From: Mycolicibacterium rutilum
Lineage (GTDB): Bacteria > Actinomycetota > Actinomycetes > Mycobacteriales > Mycobacteriaceae
NCBI RefSeq assembly: GCF_900108565.1
Contig: NZ_LT629971.1
Coordinates: 4,340,001 to 4,404,000, forward strand
Length of the DNA: 64,000 nucleotides
Direction of reading: 5' to 3'
A program made the position numbers and the translations under genes. Every line of letters begins with the position of its first letter. Position 1 is the stretch's first letter. Below the pieces are notes generated by a model. The model did no database searches. It saw nothing but the letters and a program-made list of their open reading frames with translations, and was not told where the DNA came from. Shown in pieces: positions 47,054 to 55,664 of this stretch.

Positions 47054-48213
47054 TTCGCGGCCTCCTTCTCCGGATTGCGGAGTAGGTCGCGCGCCGCCCT
47101 GCCGTAGGTCAGCAGCTGCTGGCGCGCCGGGAACAGCCCCTGCGGCCGGAAGATCATCAACGCCACCAACGCCATCCCGAAGAACAGGTACTTCAGGTCG
47201 CCGAGGTTGATGCCCAGGAACTCGACGCCCAGCAGCCGGTTGGGCAGGTAGACGATGATGAACGCGCCGACCACCACGCCGAGTTTGTTGCCCTGCCCGC
47301 CGAGCACCACCGCGCACAGGAACAGCATCGAGTTGATGATGTTGAACGTGGGCGGCGCGACGAACTGCACCTGGCCCGCGTACAGGGCGCCGGACAGGCC
47401 GCCGATCGCGGCGCCGATGACGAACGCCCACAGCTTGAACTTGAACGTGTTGACGCCCATGACTTCTGCGGCGTCCTCGTCCTCCCGGATGGCGATCCAG
47501 GCGCGGCCCACGCGGCTGCGTTCGAGGTTGCCGACAAGCAGCAGGATCGCGATGATCAGCACGATGCCCAGCCAGAACCACCACGTGCCGTAGTTGGCCA
47601 GGCCGGACGAGTTCCCGCTGGAGAACACGCCTTCGGGTAGCCGTTCACTCTCGCCGACGTGGGGATAGGCGACCTCGTTGAGGCCGCGCGGCCCGTTGGT
47701 GATGTCGGCGAGGTTGTCGGCCATCAGCCGGATGATTTCGCCGAATCCCAGCGTGACGATGGCCAGATAGTCCCCGCGCAGCCGCAGCGTCGGCGTGCCC
47801 AGGATCAGGCCGGTCAGCGCGGTGATCGCCATGGCCAGCGGCACACAGGCCAGCCACGCCCAGTCCTCGTTGAACCAACCGGTGGCGCCGAGCCTGTTCC
47901 ATGGGCTGTTCGGGCTGGTCAGCAGTGCGACGGTGTAAGCGCCGACGGCGTAGAAGCCGACGTAGCCGAGGTCGAGCAGGCCCGCCTGCCCGACCACGAC
48001 GTTGAGGCCGATCGCGATGATCGCGACCATCGCGAACTGCGCCATGGTGCCGCCGAAGCTGATGTTCGGAGTGTTGAGGAACGGCGGCGGGAACAGCGGC
48101 AGCAGCGCAAGCACCCCGAACGCGAGCAGTCCGAAGCCCCACTTCTGCACGCGGGTGCGGCCGTCCCACCACTCCCGCAGCCCGTCACCGGGGGCCAGCA
48201 GTTTGCGTGTCAT
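47050..48213 (-). CDS. livM: Branched-chain amino acid ABC transporter permease LivM
   Basis: A 387-residue permease with about nine to ten membrane helices. The family region QAGLLDLGYVGFYAVGAYTV is near residue 85, followed by the cytosolic coupling-helix region RSRVGRAWIAIREDEDAAEV. An N-terminal extension of ~25 charged residues precedes the first helix. Its ATG overlaps the livH stop and its stop overlaps the livG GTG. Confidence 0.95.
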   Translation of the reverse strand: MTRKLLAPGDGLREWWDGRTRVQKWGFGLLAFGVLALLPLFPPPFLNTPNISFGGTMAQFAMVAIIAIGLNVVVGQAGLLDLGYVGFYAVGAYTVALLTSPNSPWNRLGATGWFNEDWAWLACVPLAMAITALTGLILGTPTLRLRGDYLAIVTLGFGEIIRLMADNLADITNGPRGLNEVAYPHVGESERLPEGVFSSGNSSGLANYGTWWFWLGIVLIIAILLLVGNLERSRVGRAWIAIREDEDAAEVMGVNTFKFKLWAFVIGAAIGGLSGALYAGQVQFVAPPTFNIINSMLFLCAVVLGGQGNKLGVVVGAFIIVYLPNRLLGVEFLGINLGDLKYLFFGMALVALMIFRPQGLFPARQQLLTYGRAARDLLRNPEKEAAK

Positions 48214-49247
48214 GCTCGTGCCTTTCCGAGGCTCTCGCCGAGTATCCCGGTGGGCCGGAAGAACAGCACGAGGACCAGCAACACGAACGCCACCACATCA
48301 CGCCACTGGGTGCCGAACACCGCCTGCCCGTAGTTCTCCATGATGCCGAGCAGCAGGCCGCCGAGCAGGGCGCCGCGCAGGTTGCCGATGCCGCCGAGCA
48401 CCGCGGCCGAGAACGCCTTGATGCCGAGCAGGAAGCCGCCGGAGTAGATGATGCCCTGCGGAACCTTCAGCGTGTACAGCAGCGCCGCCGCGCCGGCGAG
48501 CAGGCCACCGATCAGGAAGGTGGTCATGATGATGCGTTCGCGGGAGACACCCATCAGCGTGGCGGTGTCCGGATCCTGGGCCACCGCGCGAATGCCGCGG
48601 CCGAACTTCGTGCGGTTGATGGCCATGTCCGTCATCAGCGCCAAGAACAGCGCCGCGATGACGATGATCAGCGTGATGTTGGAGACCGCGGCGCCGAACA
48701 CGGTGAACTGCGTCTCCGGCGCGACGAGCCGGATCGGCTGCTGGGCGTTGGAGCCGCCGTAGCCGTCGATGATCTTCGGCAGGATGAAATGCACGAACTC
48801 CTGCAGCACGAACGACATGCCGATCGCGGTGATCAGGAACGACAGCCGCTCGGCTTTTCGCCGGCGCAGCGGCCGGTACGCGATCGCCTCCAACCCCACG
48901 GCCGTGCCACCGGACACCGCCATCGCGAACAGCATCGCGATCGCCAGGTACAGCACCGTCAACGCGATGCCCTTGTCGTAGGTGTTACCGCTGGGAGTGA
49001 AGCCCAGAATCATGTCGAGGCAGAAATACGCGCCGAACATGCCGAACATGAACACTTCGGAGTGCGCGAAGTTGATCAGCTTGAGCACGCCGTAGACCAG
49101 CGTGTACCCCACCGCGACCAGCGCGTAGATCGCGCCCCAGGACAGACCGTCGATCGTCAACTGCCAGAAGCCGTCCCGCAGGCCGTCCAGGTTGAAGTTG
49201 ATGTTCGCGGCCAAGCAGGCGTACTGCTCGACGCACTGGTGTGTCAT
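48210..49247 (-). CDS. livH: Branched-chain amino acid ABC transporter permease LivH
   Basis: A 345-residue permease with about eight to nine helices: GLSWGAIYALVAVGYTLVYG near the start and the coupling segment KFGRGIRAVAQDPDTATLMG. It forms the membrane channel with LivM. The N-terminal ~25 residues (with two Cys) precede the first helix and are unusual for the family. It starts 84 bases after the binding-protein gene. Confidence 0.95.
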   Translation of the reverse strand: MTHQCVEQYACLAANINFNLDGLRDGFWQLTIDGLSWGAIYALVAVGYTLVYGVLKLINFAHSEVFMFGMFGAYFCLDMILGFTPSGNTYDKGIALTVLYLAIAMLFAMAVSGGTAVGLEAIAYRPLRRRKAERLSFLITAIGMSFVLQEFVHFILPKIIDGYGGSNAQQPIRLVAPETQFTVFGAAVSNITLIIVIAALFLALMTDMAINRTKFGRGIRAVAQDPDTATLMGVSRERIIMTTFLIGGLLAGAAALLYTLKVPQGIIYSGGFLLGIKAFSAAVLGGIGNLRGALLGGLLLGIMENYGQAVFGTQWRDVVAFVLLVLVLFFRPTGILGESLGKARA

Positions 49248-49331
49248 CCGGCGGCGGCTCCTCGCGGCAAAGGTCTGGTCACGAGAACGCGCCCGAGCCG
49301 TGGTGGCATCGGACGCGTCTCGCTCGTCTTC

Positions 49332-50549
49332 CTACTGAACCTTGTAAATCCAGATCAAACTGGTGGTCAGCTCGCCCTCGGGGGTCCACTGATACTGCCG
49401 GGCGACGCCGCGGCCGTTGTAGTTACGGACGAAGTCCAGCAGCGCGGGCCGCGTGATGGCGCCCGAGTCGATACCCTTGAGCATGATCGTGCCCAGGTCG
49501 TAGCCCTCGGAGCTGTACGTGCCGGGTTCCTGGTTGAACTTCTCGGTGTACTCGTCGGCGAAGCTGCCGGTCGCCGGGCCGCACGGGCAGGACAGGATGG
49601 CGTCCTTGGACGCATCGCCGGCCTGCTTGACGAACTCCGGATCCTTGGTGCCGTCGGCGCTGACGAACGCGCCCTCGAAGCCGCCGTCCTTGAGCTGCTG
49701 CACGAACGGCGACGCCTCGGCGTAGTAGCCGCTGAAGAACACCGAATCCGGCGCGGCGCCTTTGATCTGGGTGACCGCCGCCGAGAAGTCCTTGTCGCCC
49801 TTCTTCACCGAGATGTTGCACGCGGAGTCGGCCACCGGACCGAGCGTCTCGCGCACGGTCTGGGCCAGGCCGAGGCCGTAGTCGGTGCTGTCGTCGACCA
49901 CGCACACCTTCTTGTGGCCCAACGTGTTCTTCAGGTAGTTCGCCACCGACGGGCCCTGCACGCCGTCGTTGCCCAGGCCGCGGAAGAACGTCTTCCACCC
50001 CTTCTCGGACAGCGTGACGTTGGTCGCCGAGGCGGTCGCCGCCACCAGGCCGGCCTGGTTGAACACGTCGCCGGTGGCGTTGGTCTCACCGGAGAAGGCG
50101 GGCCCGATCAGGCCGATCGTGAACGCGTCGTTGATGATCTGCGGCGCGATCTGCGTCGCCTTCTGCGGGTCGCCTTCGGTGTCGAAGGTCTTCAGCTGCA
50201 CCTGGCAGCCTTGGTTGGCCGCGTTGTGCTTGTCGACGGCGAGTTGGATGCCGTTCTTGATGTTGATGCCCAGCGCGGCGTCGGGCCCGTTGAGCGCGCC
50301 GGCCATCGCCAGCGACACCGGCGGGCACTGCGCCTTGCCGTCCCCTGCCGGGTCGGCGGGCGCGGCGCTCTCGTCGGCCTTCACTTCGGCGCCGTTCTCG
50401 TCGATCTGCACCTGCTCGACGATCTTGAGATCGGTCTGCGCGCTGCCGCCTCCCTCACTCGGTTCGGACTGTTGGCAGCCCGCTATGCCGAGCACAACCA
50501 AACCGGCACTGCTGATGGCAAATGCTTTCCGTGCCACGCGAGAGCGCAC
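49332..50549 (-). CDS. Branched-chain amino acid ABC transporter substrate-binding lipoprotein
   Basis: A 405-residue periplasmic-binding protein anchored as a lipoprotein: signal peptide (residues 1-~24) with lipobox GIAGC, then a Ser/Gly/Glu linker and a LivJ-type ligand domain (VSLAMAGALNGPDAALGINI; LIGPAFSGETNATGDVFNQA). Leu/Ile/Val or a related hydrophobic amino acid is the expected ligand, but LivJ-like proteins vary widely. GGAGG six bases before the GTG. First gene of the liv operon; its promoter lies in 50550-50749, where no element was clear. Confidence 0.94.
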   Translation of the reverse strand: MRSRVARKAFAISSAGLVVLGIAGCQQSEPSEGGGSAQTDLKIVEQVQIDENGAEVKADESAAPADPAGDGKAQCPPVSLAMAGALNGPDAALGINIKNGIQLAVDKHNAANQGCQVQLKTFDTEGDPQKATQIAPQIINDAFTIGLIGPAFSGETNATGDVFNQAGLVAATASATNVTLSEKGWKTFFRGLGNDGVQGPSVANYLKNTLGHKKVCVVDDSTDYGLGLAQTVRETLGPVADSACNISVKKGDKDFSAAVTQIKGAAPDSVFFSGYYAEASPFVQQLKDGGFEGAFVSADGTKDPEFVKQAGDASKDAILSCPCGPATGSFADEYTEKFNQEPGTYSSEGYDLGTIMLKGIDSGAITRPALLDFVRNYNGRGVARQYQWTPEGELTTSLIWIYKVQ

Positions 50550-50749
50550 GCTTCACCTCCGTGTCAATGATGTTGTGGGCTTCGGCGCCTCGACCCAGCT
50601 AGGCGGGGGCGGCGATGCTTCGGGAGAACCTTAGCCAACGCATGGCCTCGGTGCGTGCTGTTGGAAAAGGCGCGGTGGCTTTCCCGTGATCGTCGGGGCG
50701 AAACGGCGCTGTCGGAAACGTAGTTTTTACGCGACCGAGCCTCGGTGGG

Positions 50750-51373
50750 TCAGCTCGAGGCCGCCGCATCCCCGGGCGTGTCGAGGGTCTCGAGCACGAC
50801 CTCGGCAACGCGTTTCATCGTCGTCCTGCGGTCCATCGCGGCGCGCTGTATCCACTTGAACGCCTCGGGCTCGGTCATCCCCTGCTTGGCCTGCAGCAAA
50901 CCCTTCGCCCGCTCCACCAGCTTGCGGGTCTCCAACCGGTCCGACAGCGTGGCGACCTCCTGCTCGAGCGCGGCCATCTCGCTGAAGCGGCTGACCGCCA
51001 CCTCGATGGCGGGAATGAGGTCGGTGATCGTGAACGGTTTGACCAGGTAGGCCATCGCGCCCGCGTCGCGCGCACGTTCCACCAATTCGCGCTGGCTGAA
51101 CGCGGTCAGGATGACGATCGGCGCGATGCGCTTGCCCGCGATCTCCGCGGCCGCGTCGATGCCGTCGCGGCGGGGCATCTTGACGTCCATGATCACGAGG
51201 TCGGGTTTGAGGCTTTCGGCGAGGTCGACGGCCTCCTGCCCGTCGCCGGCCTCGCCGACGATCTCGTATCCCTCTTCGCGCAGCATCTCCGCCAGGTCCA
51301 TGCGGATGAGTGCCTCGTCTTCTGCGACGAGAACACGGCGTGCTTGCTGGCCTTCGCTGGGTGACCCGGTCAT
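50750..51373 (-). CDS. pdtaR: ANTAR-type response regulator (antiterminator) PdtaR
   Basis: A 207-residue regulator: receiver domain at ~15-130 with the phospho-acceptor Asp in LVIMDVKMPRRDG and the conserved Lys in AYLVKPF, then a coiled linker and an ANTAR RNA-binding domain (LVERAKGLLQAKQGMTEPEA, then RAAMDRRTTMKRVAEVV). The syntenic M. tuberculosis PdtaR (Rv1626) is phosphorylated by PdtaS and binds RNA hairpins to control transcription termination. ATG at 51373 matches the family N-terminus; the frame upstream is not conserved. The kinase gene is not adjacent. Confidence 0.95.
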   Translation of the reverse strand: MTGSPSEGQQARRVLVAEDEALIRMDLAEMLREEGYEIVGEAGDGQEAVDLAESLKPDLVIMDVKMPRRDGIDAAAEIAGKRIAPIVILTAFSQRELVERARDAGAMAYLVKPFTITDLIPAIEVAVSRFSEMAALEQEVATLSDRLETRKLVERAKGLLQAKQGMTEPEAFKWIQRAAMDRRTTMKRVAEVVLETLDTPGDAAASS

Positions 51374-51442
51374 GGATGCCATTGTGGCGGTAGCAGCCCC
51401 GTTCAGCGACCTCGGGTCATCCTCTATGGTGGTAACCCGCAC

Positions 51443-51516
51443 GCCCTCGTATCCCAACTGGCAGAGGAAACGGATTCAAAACCCGTACAGTGTGAGTTCG
51501 AATCTCACCGAGGGCA
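51443..51516 (+). tRNA. tRNA-Leu (anticodon CAA), short variable loop
   Basis: A 74-base cloverleaf with encoded CCA at 51517-51519. Acceptor GCCCTCG pairs fully with CGAGGGC (51509-51515), the D arm has GG at 51460-51461, the anticodon loop TTCAAAA gives CAA at 51477-51479, and the T arm GTGAG-TTCGAAT-CTCAC is complete. The lowest anticodon-stem pair is A-C. The variable region is only five bases, whereas tRNA-Leu is normally class II with a long arm. CAA decodes UUG (Leu). It lies in the + direction between pdtaR and the glycosidase, whose stop is 10 bases away. Confidence 0.92.
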
Positions 51517-51526
51517 CCACCGGCGC

Positions 51527-53650
51527 TCAGACCGCCAGCAGCATCCCCCACGGCCCCTGCACGTAGGACACGTTCGAGCCGCTGCCACCCGACTTGTCGC
51601 CGCCGCCGGAGCTGTCGTTGCCTCCGCTGCCGCCGGAGTCGTCGCCTCCGGAATCCGCGCCTCCGGCACCCGCGCCGCCGGAGCCCGGACCGTTGGAGCC
51701 GGGACTTCCAGTGCCAGCACCGTTTCCGGCGCCACCGGTTCCCGGCGTGGCCTTGTTGCCGTCCTTAGTGTCGTTGGCGTTTCCATCGTCCGACGAGTCA
51801 TCGTCGCCGCGAGCAGTACCGCGGGAATCGTCCTTGCCAGTGGAGGTTTCGTCCTCGTCGCCACCGGTGGTGTCTTCGTCCTCGGCGGGCGTCTGCTCCT
51901 CCTCGTCGGTCGGCGCGGGCGCTTCCACCGGCTCGGGAGTCTCTTCGACCGGAACCTCATCGACCGGGACCTCCTCGGCCGGCACCTCTTCGACCGGAAC
52001 TTCCTCGGCCGGAACTTCCTCAGCCGGGACTTCCTCGGCCGGGACCTCTTCGGCCGGGACCTCTTCGGTCGGGACCTCCTCGGTCGGGACAGGTGCCTCT
52101 TCGGCGACCGGCGGCACCTCGGCCGCAGGTTCGGTGACCTCGGCCGGCGGCGCCTCGGGCGCCTCCGGGGTGACCGGATTGTCCAACGCGTCGAGCGAGG
52201 ACTCGATCGGCTCACCCGTCACGTCCTCGGCGGCCGTGGTGACCGCGCCGGCCAGCGCCATCCGGGTGTCAGCCGGCACGTCGAGGCTGGCCGTCGCCGG
52301 ATTCGTCAGACCGCCGAACAGGTTGCGCAGTGCATCGGCGATGACGTTGACGACGGCGTTCGCGAGCTGCGTAACGGTCTGTGCGACAACGGTGTACACC
52401 TGCTGCAGGACCGCCGCCACCGCCTGCACGAGCGCGGTGACCGGATCGACGACCGGATCTTCTCCCGGATCGACCGGGCATTTGCGTCCGGTGGTCGCGC
52501 ACTCGATCACGTCGGCCACCAGCTTGCGTCCCCACTCATAGGTGAAGATGCCCATGGTGCCTTCTTCGGTGGTGGAGTTCAGCCGATCCCGCAGCGTGAA
52601 CAGGAACGCCGGACCGGTGTAATCCTGAGCGCCCCAGTAGTCGAGGAAGTCCTTCACCCAGGCCGCCTGGGTCTCCTCGTCCTTGATGTAGGTGCTCAGG
52701 CCGTACTCGGTGGCCCAGATCTTGAGGGCGTCGTCACCGTTGGCGATCATCTGCTGCCGGATCGCGATCAACTGCTCGACCGGGGTCTGCCACAGGTTGT
52801 TGGGATCCAGTCCGTCGCTGAACTTGATCTCGTTGTTGTACGGGTGGATCGACAGCGCGTCGAAGTAGCCCTTCGCCCCGGCGGCGTACATCCGCTCCAC
52901 GAACGTGACGGGGTTCATGGTCAGGCCGGAATCCTGAACGGTGCCAAGGACTCCGGCGACGACCAGCGCGTCCGGGTCGATCGCGTCGATGGCGTCGTAT
53001 GCAGCCCGGAGGATCTCGGTGTAGTGCTCGGGATCCGGGCCGGCCGTCCAGTAGGCGGTGTAGTTCGGCTCGTTCCAGATCTCGTACGCCGACACCAGCC
53101 CCTTGTACCGTTCCGCGACGGTCGCCGCCCACGCGCCGTACAGCTCCGGGTCCGGTGGGGTGTAGATGCCGAAGCCCGGCTCCTCGGGGTCGTCACCCCA
53201 GCTCGGCGTCGTGTTCAGCACCCCGAGGACCGCCATCCCGCGATCGGCGGCGGCGTTGATGATGTACTCCGAGCGGTTCCACAGGGACTCTTCCCAGTCC
53301 GGCGGCAGCGTGCCCGGCTCCACCGGCTGGATGTCGGCCCACGGGATCAGCACCCGGACGGTGTTGACCCCGAGCTTCTGCATCTCCTCGAGATGCCGGT
53401 CGATGGCCTCGGTGTCGATGGTGCCGTCCGGCCTGGTCAGCCCGTAGATGTCGGAGTCGGCGATGCCGATGGTGTCATTGGAATCGTTGATGACGGCGGC
53501 GGGAACGTAGCTGTAGCTCACCGGCCTCGGCAGCGGCTCCGTCGGGACAAGCAAATTCGTGACATACGCGCAAAGCACCGCGAGAGGCGCAGCGGCAATC
53601 ACGCTTGCCACCCCATAGCGACGCAGTCGGCGTTTCCCGATGAGCCCCAT
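51527..53650 (-). CDS. Secreted glycoside hydrolase with low-complexity C-terminus
   Basis: A 707-residue exported protein. Residues ~8-35 form an N-terminal signal/anchor; ~50-385 are a (beta/alpha)8 glycosidase of the GH-A type (GH39/GH5-like): acid/base Glu194 in YEIWNEPNYT and nucleophile Glu315 in IWATEYGLST. Then come helical segments (~400-470), tandem P-x-E-E-V pentapeptides (~520-570), an acidic stretch and a Gly/Ser/Asp-rich tail ending SYVQGPWGMLLAV. ATG at 53650 is chosen because AGGAG is 5 bases upstream; GTG 53656 would overlap it. The substrate may be a wall or capsular polysaccharide, which is inference. Confidence 0.85.
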   Translation of the reverse strand: MGLIGKRRLRRYGVASVIAAAPLAVLCAYVTNLLVPTEPLPRPVSYSYVPAAVINDSNDTIGIADSDIYGLTRPDGTIDTEAIDRHLEEMQKLGVNTVRVLIPWADIQPVEPGTLPPDWEESLWNRSEYIINAAADRGMAVLGVLNTTPSWGDDPEEPGFGIYTPPDPELYGAWAATVAERYKGLVSAYEIWNEPNYTAYWTAGPDPEHYTEILRAAYDAIDAIDPDALVVAGVLGTVQDSGLTMNPVTFVERMYAAGAKGYFDALSIHPYNNEIKFSDGLDPNNLWQTPVEQLIAIRQQMIANGDDALKIWATEYGLSTYIKDEETQAAWVKDFLDYWGAQDYTGPAFLFTLRDRLNSTTEEGTMGIFTYEWGRKLVADVIECATTGRKCPVDPGEDPVVDPVTALVQAVAAVLQQVYTVVAQTVTQLANAVVNVIADALRNLFGGLTNPATASLDVPADTRMALAGAVTTAAEDVTGEPIESSLDALDNPVTPEAPEAPPAEVTEPAAEVPPVAEEAPVPTEEVPTEEVPAEEVPAEEVPAEEVPAEEVPVEEVPAEEVPVDEVPVEETPEPVEAPAPTDEEEQTPAEDEDTTGGDEDETSTGKDDSRGTARGDDDSSDDGNANDTKDGNKATPGTGGAGNGAGTGSPGSNGPGSGGAGAGGADSGGDDSGGSGGNDSSGGGDKSGGSGSNVSYVQGPWGMLLAV
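51940..52090 (-). repeat. 15-bp tandem repeats encoding P-x-E-E-V
   Basis: About ten imperfect 15-base units inside the glycosidase gene, encoding PTEEV, PAEEV, PVEEV and PVDEV variants. Copy number may vary between strains; the units form a rigid acidic Pro-rich spacer. Confidence 0.85.
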
Positions 53651-54365
53651 GGGCACTCCTGTTCAGTTCTCAACCGGAAGGCAGTCAACGATGCGAGGAA
53701 CTCAAATTAACGTATTCCGGCGAACCATACACACCTAATGCCAGGAAATCTTCTTGGCCATTAAGCGAAACACCTCGAGGGCGCTACGACTCCATTCCAA
53801 GTCAGTTGTATGGTCCGCAATGATGGTCCGCGCCGTGCGAATGCGGCAAAGTCCATACCATTGGTCTTTTTCGCTGCGCGGTCGTCGGAAATAGTCGCTG
53901 TCCAGCGCAATCTCCGCAGATGGAGACTACTAATGCCGAAGGCGCGCCGTTGGCAATTCGGCTGCCAAGAATGGCGCACTGCTAGCTACGTTTGCGGGCG
54001 GCAATGGCAATGTGCGTTTATTTGCGATCGCGAAAATAACAACGTCGTCTCGATGTTCGTCAGCAATGTGGTCAGCGGAGTTTACGGACAGCCACAGCGA
54101 TCCCCACACCCGCTTTCGGGATTCGTCACGTGACGGTCACCGTGGACGCCACGATGCGGATGACCACCGTTCGGACCGCAGCTGCGTGTGGCCGATGAAA
54201 TTTCGGCCGCCGACGAAATCGAGCAAACCTACGGTTAACAGAAGGGCCGGTACGGGCGGCGGAAAAGCAAATAGCCGACCCTGGCAGCCGAGGCCGTCCA
54301 TCCGTGCTCGCGCCTTGAACGGCAAAACCGCAGGTCGACAGACCTTTCGGCGTTACCCTTTCTGG
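53651..54365. other. Lower-GC region with no supported gene
   Basis: A 715-base gap between the divergent glycosidase and cyclase genes. Several 60-base stretches are only about 45-55 percent G+C, against well over 60 percent around them. Short open frames (53810-54133 +, 53761-53979 -) show no recognisable domain, no ribosome binding site and uneven composition, so I do not call them. The cyclase -10 box lies at the right end. No transposase, inverted repeat or attachment-site copy of the tRNA was seen. Confidence 0.6.
54354..54359 (+). promoter_or_regulatory. -10 box, leaderless cyclase promoter
   Basis: TACCCT, six bases, then GTG at 54366. Favours GTG over ATG two codons later as the start. 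Confidence 0.5.
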
Positions 54366-55664
54366 GTGGAGATGAGGTTGCGCCCGGTCTGCGTGCCGGA
54401 ACTGGCGCTCGAGAGCCGCAACCCGGCACGCGTCCGCCACTACGTCGACAACGCCGTCCGGCACCGGCGCGTGCTGAACGTGACCTCCCTGATCAGCGCG
54501 GCGATCAGCGCCGTCTTCGGGGTCCAGGGACTGCTCATCGGCCAGGACCTCTGGTGGATTGCGCTGATCAATCTCGCCAGCGCGGCGGGATTCGTCACCA
54601 TCCCGTACCTGTGCAAGTTCGGCGAGCTCGTCGCGCCGCTGGTGTTCTTCGCGATCGCGTACACCACGATCACGGTGGTCTGCATCTTTCTCGGCACGGG
54701 GACCGGCCTGCAGTTCTACTTCGTGGTCGCCGCTGCGATCACCGTGCTGGTGCTCGGCATCGATCACATGGTGCTGGCGTCGGCACTCGCCGCCGTCGGT
54801 GCGGTGACGGTGGTCCTGCTCGAGTTCTTCGTGCCCAACGACACCGGTTCCCAGCCGCCATGGGCGTTCGCGACGTCGTTCGTCCTCACCGTGCTGACGG
54901 CGTGGATCCTGCTCGTCGCCACGCTCTGGTACGCCCTTCGCGAGATCCGTCGCGCCCGGCTGGCGATGGAGGCCGAGTACGAGCGCTCGGAGCGCCTGCT
55001 GGCCAACATCCTTCCGGCGCAGATCGCCGAGCGGCTCAAGGATCCGACCCGCACGGTGATCGCCGACAAGTACGACGACGCCTCGATCCTGTTCGCCGAC
55101 ATCGCCGGATACACCAAGCGTGCCAGCGACACCACACCCGACGATCTGGTCCGCTTCCTCGACCGGCTGTACACCGATCTGGACGCGCTCGTCGACCGCC
55201 ACGGCCTGGAGAAGGTCAAGACCAGCGGGGATTCCTACATGGTGGTCAGCGGTGTGCCCGAACCGCGCCACGACCACATCGAGGCGCTGGCCGGGCTGGC
55301 GCTCGACATGGCCGACACAGTCGCGGATTTGCGCTACCCGCGCGGCCGGGAAGTGCCCCTGCGCATCGGGCTTGCCGCCGGCCCGGTGGTGGCCGGCGTC
55401 GTCGGTGCGCGCAAGTTCTTCTACGACGTGTGGGGCGACGCGGTCAACGTCGCCTCACGCATGGAAACCACCGACGTGGAGGGCCGCATACAGGTACCAC
55501 AGGACGTCTACGAAAGGCTCAGCGGCACCTTTGTGCTCGAGCCTCGCGGCGAGGTCGACGTCAAGGGCAAGGGCGTGATGACGACGTGGTACCTGGTCGG
55601 GCGCCGAGCAGCGCCGGACGGCCGGGCGCTCGATGCGCTCAGTCGGAAACCTCAGTCGGTTTGA
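54366..55664 (+). CDS. Membrane-bound class III adenylyl cyclase (Rv1625c-like)
   Basis: A 432-residue protein: six membrane helices (~35-200), a cyclase-transducer linker (EAEYERSERLLANILP) and one catalytic domain that must homodimerise. The metal ligands (Asp245 in LFADIAGY and Asp289 in TSGDSY), the adenine-selecting Lys285 and Asp354 (FFYDVWGD) and the transition-state Asn/Arg in AVNVASRME are all intact. It closely resembles M. tuberculosis Rv1625c, an often-used model of mammalian-type membrane cyclases, and occupies the same place beside pdtaR. Its product cAMP could feed the UspA-type protein encoded in this window. The 3' end overlaps a convergent SRPBCC gene by 26 bases. Confidence 0.95.
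   Translation: MEMRLRPVCVPELALESRNPARVRHYVDNAVRHRRVLNVTSLISAAISAVFGVQGLLIGQDLWWIALINLASAAGFVTIPYLCKFGELVAPLVFFAIAYTTITVVCIFLGTGTGLQFYFVVAAAITVLVLGIDHMVLASALAAVGAVTVVLLEFFVPNDTGSQPPWAFATSFVLTVLTAWILLVATLWYALREIRRARLAMEAEYERSERLLANILPAQIAERLKDPTRTVIADKYDDASILFADIAGYTKRASDTTPDDLVRFLDRLYTDLDALVDRHGLEKVKTSGDSYMVVSGVPEPRHDHIEALAGLALDMADTVADLRYPRGREVPLRIGLAAGPVVAGVVGARKFFYDVWGDAVNVASRMETTDVEGRIQVPQDVYERLSGTFVLEPRGEVDVKGKGVMTTWYLVGRRAAPDGRALDALSRKPQSV

Noticed and set aside
48207..50570. A 787-codon + strand frame
   Set aside because: Spans antisense of livH and the binding-protein gene; the real genes carry signal peptide, permease and ligand-domain motifs.
51940..52090. CRISPR-like periodic repeat
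   Set aside because: The 15-base units are in frame, encode P-x-E-E-V and have no spacers; they are coding tandem repeats.
51443..53656. Integrative element at the tRNA
   Set aside because: No integrase, no second copy of the tRNA 3' end and no mobile-element gene could be found; the glycosidase alone is not enough.
53810..54133. A 107-codon frame in the low-GC gap
   Set aside because: No ribosome binding site, domain or signal peptide; uneven composition. Left as unsupported.
54012..54365. N-terminal extension of the cyclase by about 118 codons
   Set aside because: Composition is lower in GC and Arg/Ser-rich, unlike Rv1625c-type N-termini; the -10 box at 54354 places the transcript start at GTG 54366.
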